From Leptospirillum sp. (lineage in GTDB: Bacteria > Nitrospirota > Leptospirillia > Leptospirillales > Leptospirillaceae), in NCBI GenBank assembly GCA_027323445.1, contig DAHWBS010000009.1, positions 1-40,651 of the forward strand: 40,651 bases of DNA, given 5' to 3'. The notes beneath the pieces are model-generated. The model was not told the origin of the DNA, did no database searches, and saw only the letters and a list, made by a program, of their open reading frames with translations. Numbering within the stretch: the first letter of the stretch is position 1; every line of letters starts with the position of its first letter. The position numbers and the translations under genes are program-made. Positions 32,684 to 40,651 of the stretch are shown here, piece by piece.

Positions 32684-33351
32684 GGGCTCACCGCTCCCCT
32701 GGCAGATGATGGCGATCCGCCGGAAGAAGGATCCGGAGACGGCGGGGAAAGTCTTGGGCGAGCGGAAGACCCTGGCTTCAAAAGACCTTTTTTCTCCAAT
32801 TCAGCCCTCTTGATGATTTTTATAAAAAAGTCTTTTTGCGGATTGCCGGGATCAAGACTCAACCCCTTCTGAAAGTAGGGAAGCGCATCGATTGAAGTTC
32901 CCTGGCTCCATAAAATAGAGCCAAGGGCAAAGTAGGGCTCGGCCCTGTCAGGATCCTCCCTGATTGCAATCTGGAGTTCCTCTTTGGCCTTGGGGATGGC
33001 TTTTACCATCCGGTAAACCATTCCAAGCTTGAAATGGGCCTGGGCCATGGCCGGATACTTCCTGACTACGTCCTGATAGGCGCTTATGGCTGTCTTGAAG
33101 TCTCCCTTCGCAATTGCCGCATCTCCCTTGGCAAAAGGATAGGGGATCATTTTGGGAGTCGCTTTCTGCTCATAATAAATCAGGAAGATCACCAGATATA
33201 AAATCAGGCCTACCCACCCAATCCGGGCAACCCTCCGGACTTTCGGCTCCTCGGATGTCCCCTTGTAATGTCTCAGGATGAAAACGGTTCCCAGAAGGGC
33301 CACAAGAATTGCAACCAATGCCGTCATCAGGGCCATTTCCAGCATTGGCAT
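32680..33351 (-). CDS. Membrane-anchored TPR protein
   Basis: About 223 residues from ATG 33351 (GAGGG 7 bases upstream; a longer in-frame ATG at 33402 has no site). Two N-terminal spans (about 5-27 and 42-61), then three TPR units (AISAYQDVVRKYPAMAQAHF, AKEELQIAIREDPDRAEPYF, ALPYFQKGLSLDPGN) and a Ser/Pro-rich tail. Topology resembles CcmI/CcmH-type assembly proteins, but no Ccm gene adjoins it, so only a scaffold role is suggested. Confidence 0.8.
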   Translation of the reverse strand: MPMLEMALMTALVAILVALLGTVFILRHYKGTSEEPKVRRVARIGWVGLILYLVIFLIYYEQKATPKMIPYPFAKGDAAIAKGDFKTAISAYQDVVRKYPAMAQAHFKLGMVYRMVKAIPKAKEELQIAIREDPDRAEPYFALGSILWSQGTSIDALPYFQKGLSLDPGNPQKDFFIKIIKRAELEKKGLLKPGSSARPRLSPPSPDPSSGGSPSSARGAVSP

Positions 33352-33402
33352 ATTCAATCCCTCAAGAAGGGCATGCTGATCAGTCGTACCTCTAAGCTCC
33401 AT

Positions 33403-33932
33403 TACGCCCCCACATTATAAACAATCAGAGTCTGACCACGCGTTCCGCTTGAAATCTCAGGACATTTCTTCAGGCGCTGTGATCCTGCTCCTTTTTCATT
33501 CGGAAACACGGACAGACATTCGGCCAGACAAGCCCCTCTCCTGCCGATGGTCCCGGATCAGGGAGGTCCAGGCACTGCGTTCACCTTGCATGATGGATAC
33601 CTCGGATTTTCTCCGTCTTTCGCTTTCCGGAAAATGGAGAAAACGCCCGATTGATGCACCTGCCCTCTGCTGGAGCATCCGGGAACAGAGCCTGTCCAGA
33701 AAAGGTTGGCTTTTTTGGAATGCCGGCACCCTTCCTGTCTGGCCGTACAGGGACAAATCAACTCCATACTGTTCCCGGGAATTTTTCTTGATGCTCCAAA
33801 GATGGTTACAGTGGCAGCGGCATTCTTCACTTTTCTGGTTCAGAAGAGCTTCCTTTTTGCGGGTCAAAGACAACCGATATCTGAATGTTTTTTGTCTATT
33901 GATATCAGTCTGGCATCAACCATGATAACACA
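33403..33932. other. 530-base stretch between polA and the TPR gene
   Basis: No convincing gene. Open frames exist on both strands; the plus-strand one at 33449 is listed separately with low confidence. The promoter of the minus-strand TPR operon should lie near 33360-33450. Confidence 0.4.
33449..33925 (+). CDS. Doubtful 158-residue open frame
   Basis: An open frame from a TTG with no ribosome site, opposite in strand to both neighbours. It is rich in tryptophan, arginine and serine (for example KGWLFWNAGTLPVWPYRDK). No domain recognised. It could be a fast-evolving or broken gene, or chance. The competing minus-strand frame at 33496-33873 looks less protein-like. Confidence 0.25.
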   Translation: MKSQDISSGAVILLLFHSETRTDIRPDKPLSCRWSRIREVQALRSPCMMDTSDFLRLSLSGKWRKRPIDAPALCWSIREQSLSRKGWLFWNAGTLPVWPYRDKSTPYCSREFFLMLQRWLQWQRHSSLFWFRRASFLRVKDNRYLNVFCLLISVWHQP

Positions 33933-36533
33933 TTATGCCGGATGGGCCTCTACCCAGTTTTTCCCCCATCCGGTCGAAACAACCAGCGGAACTTTCAGAG
34001 AAAAAGCCTTTTCCATAACGTCCTTCAACAACAAAGAAACCTCCTCGACCCTTGACGATGTCACCTCAAGAAGAAGTTCATCATGCACCTGAACGAGAAG
34101 GTCCGCATCCCGGAAAGAAAAAGACTCAAGACGTCTAGACAAATCCACCATGGACTTCTTGATCAGATCTGCCGCCGACCCCTGAAGAACCGTGTTCACC
34201 GCCATCCGTTCCCCATATTCCCGGAGCCTGCGATCTCCGGAATTGACTTCGGGAATACGTCTGATCCTTCCTGAGATTGTGCGGACCATCCCTGTTTTTC
34301 TGGCCTCGTCCAATATGGCTGAAAAAAACGGTTCAATCCCGGGATAAGCTGCAAAATAACGATCAATCACGTCTTTCGCTTCCGACGCTGTCACACCGAG
34401 ACTCTGGGACAAGCTGTACGAGGACATTCCGTAGAGAATTCCAAAATTGATCGTCTTTGCCCGCCGTCTCGAATCGGAGGTCACCGGCTCTCCAAACAGT
34501 CTCCTGGCCGTGTTGGAATGAATGTCCTCTCCTTGAACAAACGCATCGACAAGAGAGGAATCCCCGGACATATGCGCAAGGAGCCTCAGCTCGATCTGGG
34601 AATAATCGGCCGAGAGAAGCATGGAGCCGGCAGGAGAGACAAAACATTTCCGGATTTCAAGACCCAGTTCCGACCGGATAGGAATGTTCTGCAGATTGGG
34701 GTCAGAGGACGAAAGCCTTCCCGTGGCGGTCACATTCTGGTGGAACTGTCCATGCAGACGTCCACTCTCGTCGATTTTGGAGGAGATGCCCTCGACATAG
34801 GTCGAAAGAAGTTTTGAAAGCTGACGGTATTCCAGAATCATCCCGGGCAGGGGGTGTTTGTCCCGGAGGCCCTCAAGGGTTTCCTCATCCGTGGAAAACC
34901 CTGTCTTTCCCTTTTTGGCCGTTGGAAGAGCCAGTTTTTCAAAAAGGATCCGGGAGACCTGGCGGGGAGAAAGGATCAGAAAAGACTCACCCGCCGTCTC
35001 ATGAATCTCTTTCTCGAGATCCGAAAGGCGTCCCGACAGCAAATGCCTCAGAGCCTCCAGTTGCTCCTTGTCGATAGAGACTCCACGCCGCTCCATTCTG
35101 GCAAGGATCCCCGAAAGAGGCACTTCGACATTCAAAAGAACAGGCAAAAGGTCGTAACGGGAAATTTCTCCATGAAGAAGGGGGTACAGTCCCCTGACCA
35201 GTTGACGTCGCTCCCCGTCGTCCTTCAGGAAATGGCGGGAGGCAATCATGGAAAGAGAGTTTTCCCGATGGCCCGGATCCAGCAGATAAGCGGCAAGAAC
35301 AAGATCAAACACAACCTCAGGAAGGATCAGGTCCGGCCAGTGTCGATGGAGAAGCATGCTGTCGGATACCCAGACAGGTTCGCTTATCCCCAGAAGAGTC
35401 TCTTTCAAATCCGGACTGCTGGACCTTGAAAACAAGAGCGATCGATCTGGACCGTGGTACCAGATTTCATCTGGCGATACCGGATCAATACCATATTTCC
35501 CGGGAAGATCCTCGTAAGGAATCGTCTGTGGCCTCTCCGGGCGGGAAGTCTTCGACTCGACAGATTCATCCTCCGGCAATCCGGAGATTGTGTCCCTTCT
35601 TTTTAATGACCGGATTCTTGTCCAGAGGGAGGGAGCCTCAAGATCTTTCAGAAGCCCTTCAAGCCCGACAAGATCCGGATCAGTCAGGGACAGGGAATCC
35701 TGAGAGGCTTCTATCGGGAGCCTGTCATGAAGGATTGTCACCTTTTTACTCAGGAGAATCCTGTCCTTGTTCGCAACCAGAAGCTCCCTGATCCGGGGAG
35801 GAGTCACTGTTTCCACCCGGGCCAGAAGCGTTTCCACTCCGTCGCCTGAGCGCCCCAGAAGCTTTGCCGCTGTTACAGGGCCAACTCCCGGCACACCAGG
35901 GATATTATCCGAAGTATCCCCCATCAGGGCAAGAAGATCCGGAATCTGGGAAGGCAAGACACCCCACCGTTCAATGACCTCGGACACTCCAAAACGCTTT
36001 TTGGTCATTGGATCAAAAACCGTTACGGAGTCAGAGACGACATTTAAAAGATCCTTGTCCGCCGACATCACAACGACATGAGAGTCCACTGGGTGTTTTT
36101 CGATCCATCGATGGGCCAGTGTCGCAATGACATCGTCGGCCTCATATCCGTCAACGGACACCATGGAGATCCCCAATCCGGCAATCAATCGTTGGATATA
36201 GGGAATCTGGACCAGAAAATCGTCCGGAGGAGGTGGCCGGTTGGCCTTTATTTCAGGAAGGATCTCCGAGCGGACACTCTTGCCCTGGCCCTCGAATATG
36301 ACCCCCAGATACGTCGGCTTGAAGTCCCGGACAACAGACAGGAGCATATTGGCAAAAACGGTGAACGCACCGGTTGGGCAGCCCGTGGAGGTCGTGAAGT
36401 CGACACGGCTGTGATAAGCGCGAAAGATGTAGCCGAAGCCGTCGAGAAGATAGAGAGTGTTCTCCGGAAGCGCACTGGCCCAGGTGAAATCCCCGGGGGC
36501 GGCGGAGCGGGTGCCCCGGGGATTCTGAGTCAT
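33933..36533 (-). CDS. polA: DNA polymerase I
   Basis: 866 residues. N-terminal 5' nuclease (YLLDGFGYIFRAYHS, VSVDGYEADDVIATLAHRW, GDTSDNIPGVPGVGPVTAAK). The middle domain occupies the 3'-5' exonuclease position but has no DxE motif, so proofreading is probably lost. The polymerase domain has motif A LLSADYSQIELRLLAHMSGD, the O-helix RRAKTINFGILYGMSSYSL and motif C VQVHDELLLEV. It fills gaps in repair and Okazaki processing. The start lies 4 bases after the ilvE stop, so they are co-transcribed. Confidence 0.95.
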   Translation of the reverse strand: MTQNPRGTRSAAPGDFTWASALPENTLYLLDGFGYIFRAYHSRVDFTTSTGCPTGAFTVFANMLLSVVRDFKPTYLGVIFEGQGKSVRSEILPEIKANRPPPPDDFLVQIPYIQRLIAGLGISMVSVDGYEADDVIATLAHRWIEKHPVDSHVVVMSADKDLLNVVSDSVTVFDPMTKKRFGVSEVIERWGVLPSQIPDLLALMGDTSDNIPGVPGVGPVTAAKLLGRSGDGVETLLARVETVTPPRIRELLVANKDRILLSKKVTILHDRLPIEASQDSLSLTDPDLVGLEGLLKDLEAPSLWTRIRSLKRRDTISGLPEDESVESKTSRPERPQTIPYEDLPGKYGIDPVSPDEIWYHGPDRSLLFSRSSSPDLKETLLGISEPVWVSDSMLLHRHWPDLILPEVVFDLVLAAYLLDPGHRENSLSMIASRHFLKDDGERRQLVRGLYPLLHGEISRYDLLPVLLNVEVPLSGILARMERRGVSIDKEQLEALRHLLSGRLSDLEKEIHETAGESFLILSPRQVSRILFEKLALPTAKKGKTGFSTDEETLEGLRDKHPLPGMILEYRQLSKLLSTYVEGISSKIDESGRLHGQFHQNVTATGRLSSSDPNLQNIPIRSELGLEIRKCFVSPAGSMLLSADYSQIELRLLAHMSGDSSLVDAFVQGEDIHSNTARRLFGEPVTSDSRRRAKTINFGILYGMSSYSLSQSLGVTASEAKDVIDRYFAAYPGIEPFFSAILDEARKTGMVRTISGRIRRIPEVNSGDRRLREYGERMAVNTVLQGSAADLIKKSMVDLSRRLESFSFRDADLLVQVHDELLLEVTSSRVEEVSLLLKDVMEKAFSLKVPLVVSTGWGKNWVEAHPA

Positions 36534-36537
36534 GGGA

Positions 36538-37473
36538 TTATGTTCCGGATGGCCTGCTGGCCACAGGATGGCGCCATTCGGGATGATCCTTCACGTGGCC
36601 ATGAGCGACATCGAAAAAAGCCTTTTGAAGAGCCAGCGTTACAGGACCAGGACGACCGTTCCCGATCGTACGCTCGTCGATTTCCCGGATCGGGGTCAGT
36701 TCGGCGGCCGTTCCAGTGAAAAACGCCTCATCGGCAAGGTAGAGATCATCTCTCGTCAGCGCACCTTCCCAGACAGGAATACCGGCTTCTTTTGCAAGAG
36801 TTTGCACGGCATTGCGGGTGATTCCGTCCAAAACCGTTTTGAGTGCAGGTGTCCGGAGGACGCCACCGGAGACAATGAAAATATTCTCTCCGGGGCCCTC
36901 TGCAACAAATCCGTCCTGGTCGAGGAGAATAGCCTCGTCGTAACCGGCCATCTTGACCTCCCATTTTGCCAGCTGGGAGTTCACATAATGAGCAGAGACC
37001 TTCGCCCGGTTCAGGAACGTGTTGACGCCAAAGCGTGAAAACGAACTGATCTTTGCCCGGATCCCCTTGGCAAGGCCTTCCTCACCAAGGTACGTCCCCC
37101 ATTCCCACGCAGAAATGGAAACACAAATCGGGTTTTGCCGGGCATAGATCCCCATATCCCCATAACCAACGTACATTAAAGGACGTATGTAGCAGGAAGA
37201 AAGATTGTTCTCCCTCACAACCCTGCACGTGGCATCCATCAACTCCTCTTCCGAGTATGGCGACTTCATGAGCATGACCTTCCCAGAGTTCACAAGGCGT
37301 CTGGTATGTTCGGCCAATCGGAAGATGGACGTCCCTTCAGGGCCGCTATACGCCCTGACTCCCTCAAAAACTGCCATTCCATAATGGAGAGAATGTGTCA
37401 GAACATGGACATTGGCATCTTTCCATGGGATCATCTTGCCATCCATCCAGATCCACTGTGACTCTTTAAGCAT
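36538..37473 (-). CDS. ilvE: Branched-chain amino acid aminotransferase
   Basis: 311 residues from the ATG at 37473 (GGAGGG upstream). Class IV PLP aminotransferase: IWMDGKMIPWKDANVHVLTH, SLHYGMAVFEGVRAY, SCYIRPLMYVGYGDMG, the PLP-lysine region NRAKVSAHYVNSQLAKWE, EAILLDQDGFVAEGPGENIF and FFTGTAAELTPIREID. It transfers amino groups to make Leu, Ile and Val. It is followed at once by polA, and 31 bases separate it from the Bax-inhibitor gene. Confidence 0.95.
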   Translation of the reverse strand: MLKESQWIWMDGKMIPWKDANVHVLTHSLHYGMAVFEGVRAYSGPEGTSIFRLAEHTRRLVNSGKVMLMKSPYSEEELMDATCRVVRENNLSSCYIRPLMYVGYGDMGIYARQNPICVSISAWEWGTYLGEEGLAKGIRAKISSFSRFGVNTFLNRAKVSAHYVNSQLAKWEVKMAGYDEAILLDQDGFVAEGPGENIFIVSGGVLRTPALKTVLDGITRNAVQTLAKEAGIPVWEGALTRDDLYLADEAFFTGTAAELTPIREIDERTIGNGRPGPVTLALQKAFFDVAHGHVKDHPEWRHPVASRPSGT

Positions 37474-37504
37474 CAAGACCCTCCGCAATCATTGGTTAAA
37501 ACGA

Positions 37505-38209
37505 TCAGTCCCTGCCACGAAAAATTTCAAGGATTCTCAAAAGCGACAAAAACAGGTTCAAAACGTCAAGGTACAAGGACACTACTGCCATAACCGGTGT
37601 CAGTTCCTCTTCCGAAGAGGACAGGATCCGGGCCGTATCAAAAAGAATCAGTCCGGAAAAGACCAAAGCACCCATTCCAGCCACAATCACCTGAAGAAAA
37701 GCCGGATGCCAGAAGATTTGCACCAGCGACAAGACCACCACGATGATCAGGCCCGTAAAAAGGAAGCTTCCCAGAAAGGAAAAAGACTTCCCGGACACCA
37801 TCGCATAAAGGCTAAGGCTGAAGAAAATGGCGGTGGTCAAAAGAAGCGCATTGGTCACGATGCCGGCTCCGCCAGGAAGATTCACGGCCTGGGCGATGGC
37901 TGGGCCAAGAGAAGCCCCCATGACTCCTGCAAAAAGAAGCGTCACAAGAACGTTGACAACAGGCACCCTTTGAACGCCCATAAGGAGAAAAAGGGTCCCG
38001 AAATTAAGCACCATCAGAATGATCGGGTGTCTGAGCATGGTGGAAAGCCCCTGCTCCATCCCCCAAAAGGTCGCCATGGCCGAAACAAGCAGGGTCAGAG
38101 CCAAAAGGCTGTAGACCCGGACCATAAACTTTCCCTGACTGGCTGAACTTCTAAGACCTTCTACCACATTGCGGTCACTGGTCGCATTCCAGGAATTCAT
38201 CGAACTCAT
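37505..38209 (-). CDS. Bax inhibitor-1 / YccA family membrane protein
   Basis: 234 residues with seven membrane spans. It has the family's N-terminal LRSSASQGKFMVRVYSLLAL and C-terminal LYLDVLNLFLSLLRILEIF with the conserved acidic residue. AGGGAGAG precedes the ATG. Bacterial members are thought to be calcium-leak channels or FtsH modulators. It is the first gene of a probable operon with ilvE and polA. Confidence 0.9.
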   Translation of the reverse strand: MSSMNSWNATSDRNVVEGLRSSASQGKFMVRVYSLLALTLLVSAMATFWGMEQGLSTMLRHPIILMVLNFGTLFLLMGVQRVPVVNVLVTLLFAGVMGASLGPAIAQAVNLPGGAGIVTNALLLTTAIFFSLSLYAMVSGKSFSFLGSFLFTGLIIVVVLSLVQIFWHPAFLQVIVAGMGALVFSGLILFDTARILSSSEEELTPVMAVVSLYLDVLNLFLSLLRILEIFRGRD

Positions 38210-38551
38210 TTTTACTCTCCCTCAGCCCAAAACGCAGGCCCAAGACAATCGTCTTTTATTTATACGGAACCCTTCCGGCCATTGCCGCCGGATTTCTCAT
38301 GGGGCGATTATATCAAACAAAACCATTCCTTGTCCTCTCTGGTATTTGCTCTTTACCATCTTGATAACGACCGATATCATGAAAACACAGCAGAGCCGGG
38401 TGACTGCTCCCCATGCCTGAAGCCAGGGGTCTTACGGCGCTTTTGAGATAAAAAGACACGTCACATACTCTTCCCCATTGTTCCTGCAAAGACAACAAGT
38501 CTACAATAGGGGTGTGAGTTGCCCTTTATAAAATCGGAAACAGGAGAATTC
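38210..38551. other. Intergenic region before serS, with an IS-end-like segment
   Basis: No gene. It holds the divergent promoters for the Bax-inhibitor gene and serS, and the IS200/IS605-end-like segment at 38401-38446. The serS leader shows no clear T-box pattern. Confidence 0.4.
38401..38446. mobile_element. Possible IS200/IS605-type end remnant
   Basis: The segment GCTCCCCATGCCTGAAGCCA, then GGGGTCTTACGGCG, recalls the hairpin ends of IS200/IS605-family elements, including the TTACGGC tail. CCTG-AAGC-CAGG can form the loop stem. No transposase is nearby, so at most a solitary end or excision scar remains. The call is from memory of such ends. Confidence 0.3.
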
Positions 38552-39859
38552 ATGCTTGATAAAAAACGAATCCTACACGAAGAGGAAACCATTCGGGAAG
38601 CCCTTGCCTCACGCGGCCAAAGCATCGACTTTTCTCCCATAAAGGATCTCGACCTGGAGATCAGCCAGATGAAACAGGCATGGGAAGCTCTTCGGGAAAA
38701 ACGAAATCGTCTCGCACAGGACATTGGAACCAAAAAGCGCAATGGACTGCCCACAGATGACCTGATGGACGAGTCCAGAACCGTCAATGAACTCATTGCA
38801 AAAGATGAGGGACTTCTTGCCGCTCTTGAGTCCAGGCTCGACGAATTTCTCTGGGGCATTCCGAACGTCCCGCGCCCTGATGTTCCAAAAGGAAGATCAG
38901 AGCTGGACAATGTCACAGTCCGCTCTGCAGGTATCCCCACAAGTTTTTCCTTTACCCCGAAACCGCACTGGGAAGTCGGGGCCGAACTTGGCATCATGGA
39001 TACCGAACACACTTCTCTTGTCAGCGGAAGCCGCTTCTCGACTCTCATCGGTATGGGCGCCCGCCTTGAGCGGGCCTTGACAAACTACATGCTGGACCTC
39101 CATACCCTTCCCCAACACAATCCGGAAGGGGCCTACAAGGAGCATTCCGTTCCTTTTCTCGTCAGAAAAGAGGCCCTCATGGGCACAGGACAACTTCCAA
39201 AATTCAAGGAAGAGCTTTTTTATTGTCCGGAAGATGAGCTGTACCTCATCCCGACAGCGGAGGTTCCCCTGACCAACCTGTTTCGGGAAACCATTCTTGA
39301 CCCCTCTGAACTTCCGATCCGGATGGTCGCTCAAACAGCCTGTTTCAGAAGAGAAGCCGGTGCGGCAGGGAGAGACTCCAGAGGCCTCATACGCCAGCAC
39401 CAGTTTGAAAAAGTCGAACTGGTCTGGATCACGAACCCTGAAACATCCTCAATAGATCACGAGAGACTGACAGCCGATGCAGAAAGGGTCCTTTCCGGAC
39501 TTGGCCTTCCGTACAGGGTGATATCCCTTTGCACGGGAGATCTGGGATTTTCTTCCGCAAAGACCTACGATCTGGAGGTCTGGATGCCGTCACAGAATAC
39601 CTACCGGGAGATTTCTTCCTGTTCCAATTTTGAGGATTTTCAAGCCCGCCGGGCCCAGATCCGGTTCAGGGATCCCAATACAAAAAAAACCCGGTTCGTC
39701 CATACGCTCAATGGATCCGGGCTGGCAATCGGAAGGACCGTCGCAGCCCTCCTTGAAAACAGACAGGGGCCTGACGGAACAGTCCGAATTCCGGATGCAC
39801 TTGTCCCCTATATGGGAGGGGTCACAGAGATCTCCCCACCGAAGAAAGGTCAAAAATGA
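38552..39859 (+). CDS. serS: Seryl-tRNA synthetase
   Basis: 435 residues from ATG 38552, with AGGAG 6 bases upstream. An N-terminal coiled-coil arm ([19 protein letters not shown]) binds the long serine tRNA variable arm. Class II motifs follow: [15 protein letters not shown] (motif 1 region), [19 protein letters not shown] (motif 2) and [19 protein letters not shown] (motif 3). It charges the serine tRNAs, three of which lie in this window. Its stop overlaps the next gene by 4 bases. Confidence 0.96.
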   Translation: MLDKKRILHEEETIREALASRGQSIDFSPIKDLDLEISQMKQAWEALREKRNRLAQDIGTKKRNGLPTDDLMDESRTVNELIAKDEGLLAALESRLDEFLWGIPNVPRPDVPKGRSELDNVTVRSAGIPTSFSFTPKPHWEVGAELGIMDTEHTSLVSGSRFSTLIGMGARLERALTNYMLDLHTLPQHNPEGAYKEHSVPFLVRKEALMGTGQLPKFKEELFYCPEDELYLIPTAEVPLTNLFRETILDPSELPIRMVAQTACFRREAGAAGRDSRGLIRQHQFEKVELVWITNPETSSIDHERLTADAERVLSGLGLPYRVISLCTGDLGFSSAKTYDLEVWMPSQNTYREISSCSNFEDFQARRAQIRFRDPNTKKTRFVHTLNGSGLAIGRTVAALLENRQGPDGTVRIPDALVPYMGGVTEISPPKKGQK

Positions 39860-40230
39860 GTGACTCGCCTGCAAAAGAATCTCTAAAAAGTCTTGTTTTC
39901 TTTGGAAAAGATTTTATGATCGGATCGCGAGTTGAAGGTGTTTCCAGAAATCACTCCCTTACATTTTTGAGAGTCGATAAAAAAGAAGCCCTTCATACCC
40001 TTTCCCCGCAACCCCGTCTTGTTCTTTTTGATATTGCGACAACGGGCGATGATCTTCCTCAAATGGTCTCCGGACTCAAAAACATCTATCCGGAAATCTC
40101 CCTTGTCGGACTGGCTTTTCATACCGACGAGATCTCTCTCGAAAAAGGGAAAAGAGCTGGTCTGGACGCCCTGATCACCCGTTCGCACCTTGTGGATGGA
40201 CTCAACAGGATTCTGGAAAAAAGGCAATAA
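39856..40230 (+). CDS. Receiver-like (pseudo-response-regulator) protein
   Basis: 124 residues, the size of a single receiver domain. [12 protein letters not shown] carries an aspartate where the phosphoacceptor sits, and the helix [16 protein letters not shown] fits the end of the fold. The N-terminal acidic pair that binds magnesium is missing ([12 protein letters not shown]), and the conserved lysine is not clear, so phosphorylation is doubtful. ATGA overlap with serS shows coupling. Confidence 0.7.
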   Translation: MSDSPAKESLKSLVFFGKDFMIGSRVEGVSRNHSLTFLRVDKKEALHTLSPQPRLVLFDIATTGDDLPQMVSGLKNIYPEISLVGLAFHTDEISLEKGKRAGLDALITRSHLVDGLNRILEKRQ

Positions 40231-40232
40231 TA

Positions 40233-40651
40233 ATGATCGGCCAACATCCACTTTTGACAGCCTGGAAAAGACCCCTCCCCTCTTTCAGGGTTTTCCTTTT
40301 CACACTGGCTGTTTTTTGGAGTTTGCCGGACCTGCTCTTTGCCTCCCCGGGAGCTCTCGATTTCTCAAACACCCTTGACTGCAGGGGAAGCATCAAGGAT
40401 GTTGACCTGTCCCTTTCCCGCCTGTCTCCCGCCTATCCTCTCCACAAGGCACGGCTCCTGATCCTGAAAGCCCGGCTCGACAGGGATCGCCCAGGACAAA
40501 ACAGCCATAAAGACGGGCTTCTCGCACTGCAAGAAGCTCGTCTTATCACCGACAAACTCAGGAAAAGCCACTCGGAGGATCCGGAGATTTGGGTTCTTCT
40601 GGGGCAGATCGATCTCATTCAAACACAATATCAGGGATTTCCCCTCGGAAT
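40233..40651 (+). CDS. Exported protein, cut by the window edge
   Basis: Frame open from ATG 40233 to the last base, 139 codons seen. A signal peptide is clear (RVFLFTLAVFWSLPDLLFAS). The mature part is helical with TPR-like spacing (PLHKARLLILKARLD, EDPEIWVLLGQIDLIQTQ). It starts 2 bases after the receiver-like gene's stop, so the three genes serS, receiver and this one are likely one transcript. The C-terminus is unknown. Confidence 0.75.
   Translation, partial: MIGQHPLLTAWKRPLPSFRVFLFTLAVFWSLPDLLFASPGALDFSNTLDCRGSIKDVDLSLSRLSPAYPLHKARLLILKARLDRDRPGQNSHKDGLLALQEARLITDKLRKSHSEDPEIWVLLGQIDLIQTQYQGFPLG

Noticed and set aside
33496-33873. Minus-strand 125-residue gene between polA and the TPR gene
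   Set aside because: No ribosome site and a shadow-like Arg/Ser/Gln-rich composition with no recognisable motif.

Overview
The window looks like a chromosome segment of a Gram-negative, free-living bacterium. Pal, several lipoproteins and many exported proteins show the outer membrane. My best guess is an iron-oxidising Leptospirillum-like member of the Nitrospirota; this rests on general resemblance and gene content (Hyf-like complex, TusA/DsrE pair, sigma-54 regulator), not on a search.

Layout. (1) 1-8700 is a probable island between tRNA-Ala(GGC) and tRNA-Ser(GCT). It carries an orphan HigA-type repressor and six genes for a membrane complex related to hydrogenase 4 / complex I (hyfB, C, E, F, G, I). 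The large subunit has lost every nickel-iron cysteine, so this is a hydrogenase-related (Ehr-type) complex and not a hydrogenase. A decayed tyrosine-recombinase gene follows, next to tRNA-Ser. Spot counts show higher G+C here than in most of the window. (2) 8600-10700 has three serine tRNA genes, a TPR protein and tadA. (3) 10750-12530 is a compact sigma-54 module: an enhancer-binding activator with a cysteine-bearing sensor domain, nested palindromes at its stop codon, a -24/-12 promoter about 100 bp downstream, a terminator-like leader hairpin and a 43-residue membrane peptide gene. (4) 12770-19540 has mazG split by an in-frame TAG, a TrpD-like protein, an HD-GYP phosphodiesterase, a TusA/DsrE sulfur-relay pair, a secreted phosphoesterase and a protein with a degenerate GGDEF domain. 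(5) 19700-28970 has dihydrolipoamide dehydrogenase, initiator tRNA, small membrane and coiled-coil proteins, lipoproteins, RNase R and two OmpA-domain lipoproteins. (6) 28930-40651 is mostly housekeeping: DUF2062, thiL, galU, coaE, two membrane proteins, polA, ilvE, a Bax-inhibitor-1 protein, serS, a receiver-like protein and an exported protein cut by the window edge.

The two parts most likely to hold undescribed biology are the repressor-led hydrogenase-related complex and the sigma-54 / small-membrane-peptide module. The hydrogenase-related complex keeps its ion-pump residues but lacks a nickel site and a ferredoxin-type input subunit. For the sigma-54 module, activator, enhancer-like sites, promoter and target can all be read from sequence.
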